64,000 nucleotides of DNA from Cladopsammia gracilis (Eukaryota; Cnidaria; Anthozoa; Scleractinia; Dendrophylliidae): NCBI GenBank assembly GCA_022457155.1, contig JAJGOT010000275.1, positions 665,001-729,000 of the forward strand, written 5' to 3'. Positions 60,040-64,000 of the stretch are shown here, in pieces. The position numbers and the translations under genes are program-made. Positions within the stretch are counted from its first letter, which is position 1. Every line of letters starts with the position of its first letter. A model generated the notes under the pieces. The model was not told where the DNA came from. It made no database searches and saw only the letters and a list, made by a program, of their open reading frames with translations.

Positions 60040-61158
60040 TACTTTTCTGAACTCTACTGTACTACTCTATTGTATGGTACTGTATTATACTTCACTGCAC
60101 TGTACTGTACTGCTCTGTTTACTGTATTGTGCTGTGCTGTGCTGTGCTGTACTGTATTGCATTTTCCTGTACTGTACTGTACTGCATTGTATTTTACTGT
60201 ACTGTACTGTACTGTACTGCATTGTACTGTACTGTACTGTACTGTACTGTACTGTACTGCATTGTACTGTACTGCATTGTACTGTACTGTACTGTACTGT
60301 ACTGTACTGTACTGTACTGTACTGTACTGTACTGTACTGTACTGTACTGTACTGTACTGTACTGTACTGTGCAGTACTGTACGGTACTGTACGGTACTGT
60401 ACTGTACTGTACTGCACTGCACTGCACTGTACTGTACTGTACTGTATTGTACTGCACTGTACTGTACTGTACTGTACTGTACTGTACTGTACTGTACTGT
60501 ACTGTACTGTACTGTACTGTACTGTACTGTACTGTACTGTATTGTACTGCACTGTACTGTACTGTACTGTACTGTACTGTACTGTACTGTACTGTACTGT
60601 ACTGTACTGTACTGTACTATGGTCTGTTTCAACTACTCTGTACTTTTCTGAACTCTACTGTACTACTCTATTGTATGGTACTGTATTATACTTCACTGCA
60701 CTGTACTGTACTGCTCTGTTTACTGTATTGTGCTGTGCTGTGCTGTGCTGTGCTGTACTGTATTGCATTTTCCTGTACTGTACTGTACTGCATTGTATTT
60801 TACTGTACTGTACTGTACTGCATTGTACTGTACTGTACTGTACTGTACTGCATTGTACTGTACTGTACTGTACTGTACTGTACTGTGCAGTACTGTACGG
60901 TACTGTACTGTACTGTACTGCACTGCACTGCACTGCACTGCACTGCACTGCACTGCACTGCACTGCACTGTACTGTACTGTACTGTACTGTACTGCATTT
61001 TACGGTACTGTTCTGCATTGCACTCTTTACTGTACTGTACTGTACTGTACTGTACTGTACTGTACTGTACTGTACTGTACTGTACTGTACTGTACTGTAC
61101 TGTACTGTACTGTACTGTACTGTACTGTACTGTACTGTACTGTACTGTACTGTACTGT
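60040..61158. repeat. ACTGT pentanucleotide array, 1.1 kb
   Basis: Nearly uninterrupted (TGTAC)n with point variants (actgc, attgt, gctgt). Pentamers leave all frames open, giving ORFs up to 409 codons of repeating YCTVL/YSTVQ peptides; these are artefacts. A 601-bp step separates two copies of the same non-repetitive leader ('actatggtctgtttcaacta' at 60015 and 60616). Confidence 0.97.
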
Positions 61159-64000
61159 TATTCGACTCGAGTCGACTCGGCCAGCTCTTCTGTACTCTAC
61201 TCTGCCCTTAGTAATTTGTTAGAGTTTTAGCACAATCACTTGAACTTACCAGTGTTTGTTGTAACACTTTTAAGACAATAAACTTAATTTAATTAAATTC
61301 AGCACCTCTCTCATATATTTAGAGACAATCCTTTCAACCTTGGGAATTGTTGTATCAGGTTTTTTAAAGACAATCATTTTGACACTGCTAAACAGACTTC
61401 ATACCATTAGCATTCTCTTCCGGTATAGCCATAATCTATTTTGGTAATCATTATGAAAAAAATCAACTTGGAGTCGCCTGTTTGAATAACAAGATTACTT
61501 ATCGCCGTGTGAAGTTGACATTGGAAGAGACCAGTATAGTGTGACTGATACAATACACAGGGCGAAAGGACAAATTCCTAAGACACAAAAAAAAGATAGA
61601 AATAAATCCCTTGGTTTGCGAATTTACTTTGTTAAATAGTGCATGATCCTTGACGTGTCGGCTAAAAATCAGAAAACTGGATCATAAATGACCCGTAAAT
61701 TAAGGTTTTGTCTTGCGAAATAATACTCGGCAAAGTACAACGATCGATTACTAAGTGAGAATTAGTTAAAGCTAACGAGGATGGAAATGGATTACAATTA
61801 TGGCTTAAAAAGTTATGAAAAAAGACTAACGCTTGTGGAAAGCCTTGCGAGTTTGTTTTATAATTAAAAAATCTCAACTAAACTTGAAACTTCTTATTCC
61901 ACACAAAATTGATGGTCCTCGGATAGCTTTAAGGATATAATGATAAGAACAAGACCGTTCAGACCAAAATGTATATTGCATTCCCCTTTTTGTTAGAAAA
62001 CAGAATTTCGATTACTTTTATCTTCCCTTTTACCGACAGACAACTCATTAAATATCGGTCCTTGACTGAGCATATTTCCTGTTCATTTTTCGTCGGCCGG
62101 AAACACCCTTTCAAGAGTACTTAGTGATTCCCAGATTTATTGTTCGTTTCGGCTTCCAAGATTGGGCCTTAATTAATGTCCGGCGTTTTCAACCATTTAG
62201 CATAGTATCGAAGTTAGTAACGATGTATAAGTAGGCGTTATTTTTTGTACTCTGTTTTGTAGTGGCAGGGCATTGGTCAAGTGCCGGTACGGTTTTTAGC
62301 ATTTTTGTCCTGACCAGCGGGGTACATAATTTAACGTGAATCTGTCCTAAACAGGGTATGGTTCCAGTTAACTTAGCGCTTGTGGTGACTTCCCTTGTCG
62401 TGATTAGTATATTCATGCGAAGGCGAAGTCGTTTTCTTTTTAAAGGATCCGTCTAACATTTTTTTTTAACCTCAGATCAATAACCACGCACGATCCGTGT
62501 CCTAGACAGGGTCCTAAAATAGAGGGTGTTGTCCTATACAGGGTAGGTATTTTCTTTTCTTTTTATCCTAAACAGGATCAAGTAACCCCCCCCCCGGGGG
62601 GGGATCAAGTGCAGGGTATCGAACTTTACACCAGAAGGCCCTGGTGGCTCCAACCCTTTCTCTCACTCATTTACTCTCTTCAGCAATGTGTAACAACAGA
62701 CAACTAATGTGTGCGTGAATTTGCTACTCAACACGCAATGTTCGGCCGTTCGAATTCCGCCTATGTTTAACAGCTTAGAAAGCTATGGTTTTCCGAAGAG
62801 ACGTATGATTTTTTTTTAAGCACGACAGGCCTGCAATATATATGTCTTCTAAAATATCCCCTCTAACACTCCCTCTTTGCGCCTTGTTCTTTAAACTCAA
62901 GCTCAAGTTCAAGCTCAAGCGCAAGCGCAAGCACAGACACAGGCACAAGGACAAGCACAAGCACAAGCAGAAGCACAAGTGTAAGCGCAAGCGCAGCACA
63001 AGCATAAGTATAAGCACAAGTACAAGTACAAGCACAAGCATAAGCGCAAGCGCAGCATAAGCACAAGCGCCAGCACAAGCGAAAGCTAAAGTACAAGCAC
63101 AAGCATAAGCTCAAGCACAAGCACGAGGCACTTATTCTTGCGTCGCACCGATTTCACGCCGGTTTCTTGTGCTTATGCATGCGTATATACTTATGCTTGC
63201 ATCGTACGAGTAAATTATAAATAAATAAATGCTTTATTTATCCTGAAAAACCGATCAGCGAATTTAAAATAAAAATTAAGCGGATTTCAATTGCTTAGAG
63301 TATTTTAGTGGGGCGCCTCAACAACATTTGGTCATCACCGGTTTGCAAGTTATTTCAATCCGGTATTCGGTGATATCTTTAACCACAGTCTTTTAATACT
63401 CAGTCAACAACACAGACGTCAACAAAAATATTAACCTGAATGTGTTTAGGATACCTTATCGACTTCAATCTTTTGCCTGTTATTCTCTTTATCGCTCTGA
63501 CTGTGCTCTGTGATTACTATTATTGTTATTAGCTGCTGTGATTGATCTTTTTCACATGTCGTGACAACCACATGTGTCAATGCTTCTTCGATGTTTTACC
63601 TCGAGACCCGGGGCTCCCCCCCCCCCCCGGGCCTCGAGACTACTACAAGATGACCTACATTCAAGATGGTCTTCAACTGGACACACTACTACAACAAAAC
63701 TGAAGCCGATACGACGATATTTGTTGGTTCTTCTCCTAATACTCTGACGAAGAGTTATCGCGTGGAATGTCAGATTCTGACTCCACTAACACGAGACATT
63801 CATTGTGAAAAAGTTTATTAAGGATGAGTCATTCAGTAATCTGATGAATGTATCCTACAACATATTCTGTCTATTCTCCTGATCCCCTCCTGATCCTTTT
63901 AATTTTACATTTCACATACATTATATTTCAAAAGTTCAGAAAATTGTGCCACATTCTATATATTCCCGCCGTTACTATGTCTGTGGAGAAAACATTTTCG
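61159..64000. other. Gene-free end of window
   Basis: No gene was recognised. 62440-62660 has repeated 'cctaaacaggg'/'agacagggt' motifs and C/G runs at 62588-62602. 62890-63125 is a degenerate hexamer array. A 'tcgagacccgggg' / 'ccccgggcctcgaga' inverted pair lies at 63600-63640. The missing 5' exon of the receptor was looked for here and not found. Confidence 0.55.
62890..63125 (+). repeat. Degenerate CAAGCA hexamer array
   Basis: About forty imperfect copies of 'cacaag'/'caagcg'. Frames through it give KHKHK- or LCLCL-type peptides with no gene character. Confidence 0.9.

Noticed and set aside
59983..61230. Open frames up to 409 codons in both strands
   Set aside because: They are pure pentanucleotide-repeat translation (YCTVL/YSTVQ), open in several frames at once.
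62775..63120. Leu/Cys-rich and Lys/His-rich frames
   Set aside because: Translations of the CAAGCA hexamer array, not membrane proteins.

Overview
This window is nuclear DNA of an animal, most probably an anthozoan cnidarian and probably a stony coral. The coding parts are short exons with GT..AG introns. The genes are conserved metazoan ones: SAMM50, an HSPBP1-type Hsp70 exchange factor, a cupin protein and an LGR-family receptor. Everything between them is packed with short palindromic DNA transposons, tRNA-headed SINEs and minisatellites of kinds I associate with coral genomes. The species assignment is an inference. Nothing bacterial or viral was recognised. Layout: 1-11.1 kb has no recognisable gene and is a dense bed of foldback and terminal-inverted-repeat elements, several nested in one another. 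11.1-27.2 kb (minus strand) is a SAMM50 gene, the beta-barrel core of the mitochondrial sorting and assembly machinery. I placed 15 exons by homology and splice sites; one stretch of the beta-barrel could not be found. 27.3-32.9 kb (plus strand) is a complete seven-exon HSPBP1/Fes1-like gene of 330 codons. It is head to head with SAMM50, with 114 bp between the two start codons. 32.9-35.5 kb is repeats. 35.5-36.0 kb (minus) is an intronless 164-residue DUF985-type cupin gene. 36.0-43.5 kb is repeats. From 43.6 kb to 58.0 kb (minus) lies the 3' part of a leucine-rich-repeat GPCR: 14 LRR exons of 66, 69 or 72 bp, then one long exon carrying the last LRRs, the hinge, seven helices and the tail. 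Its first exon (signal peptide, LRR N-cap) was not found and may lie beyond 64 kb. 58-64 kb is repeats, including a 1.1 kb pentanucleotide array. The two mitochondria/proteostasis genes (SAMM50, HSPBP1) share one short intergenic spacer and are likely co-expressed. The most interesting gene is the receptor: its LRR ectodomain reads like LGR4/5/6 (about 17 repeats, 'WLDDNNLTEVP'), while its transmembrane domain reads like the glycoprotein-hormone receptors. Other points of interest are at least five TTAA-flanked short elements, a minimal type I hammerhead-ribozyme-like motif, a SINE split inside its tRNA-like head, and clear transposon-in-transposon nests. No wholly new multi-gene system was found.
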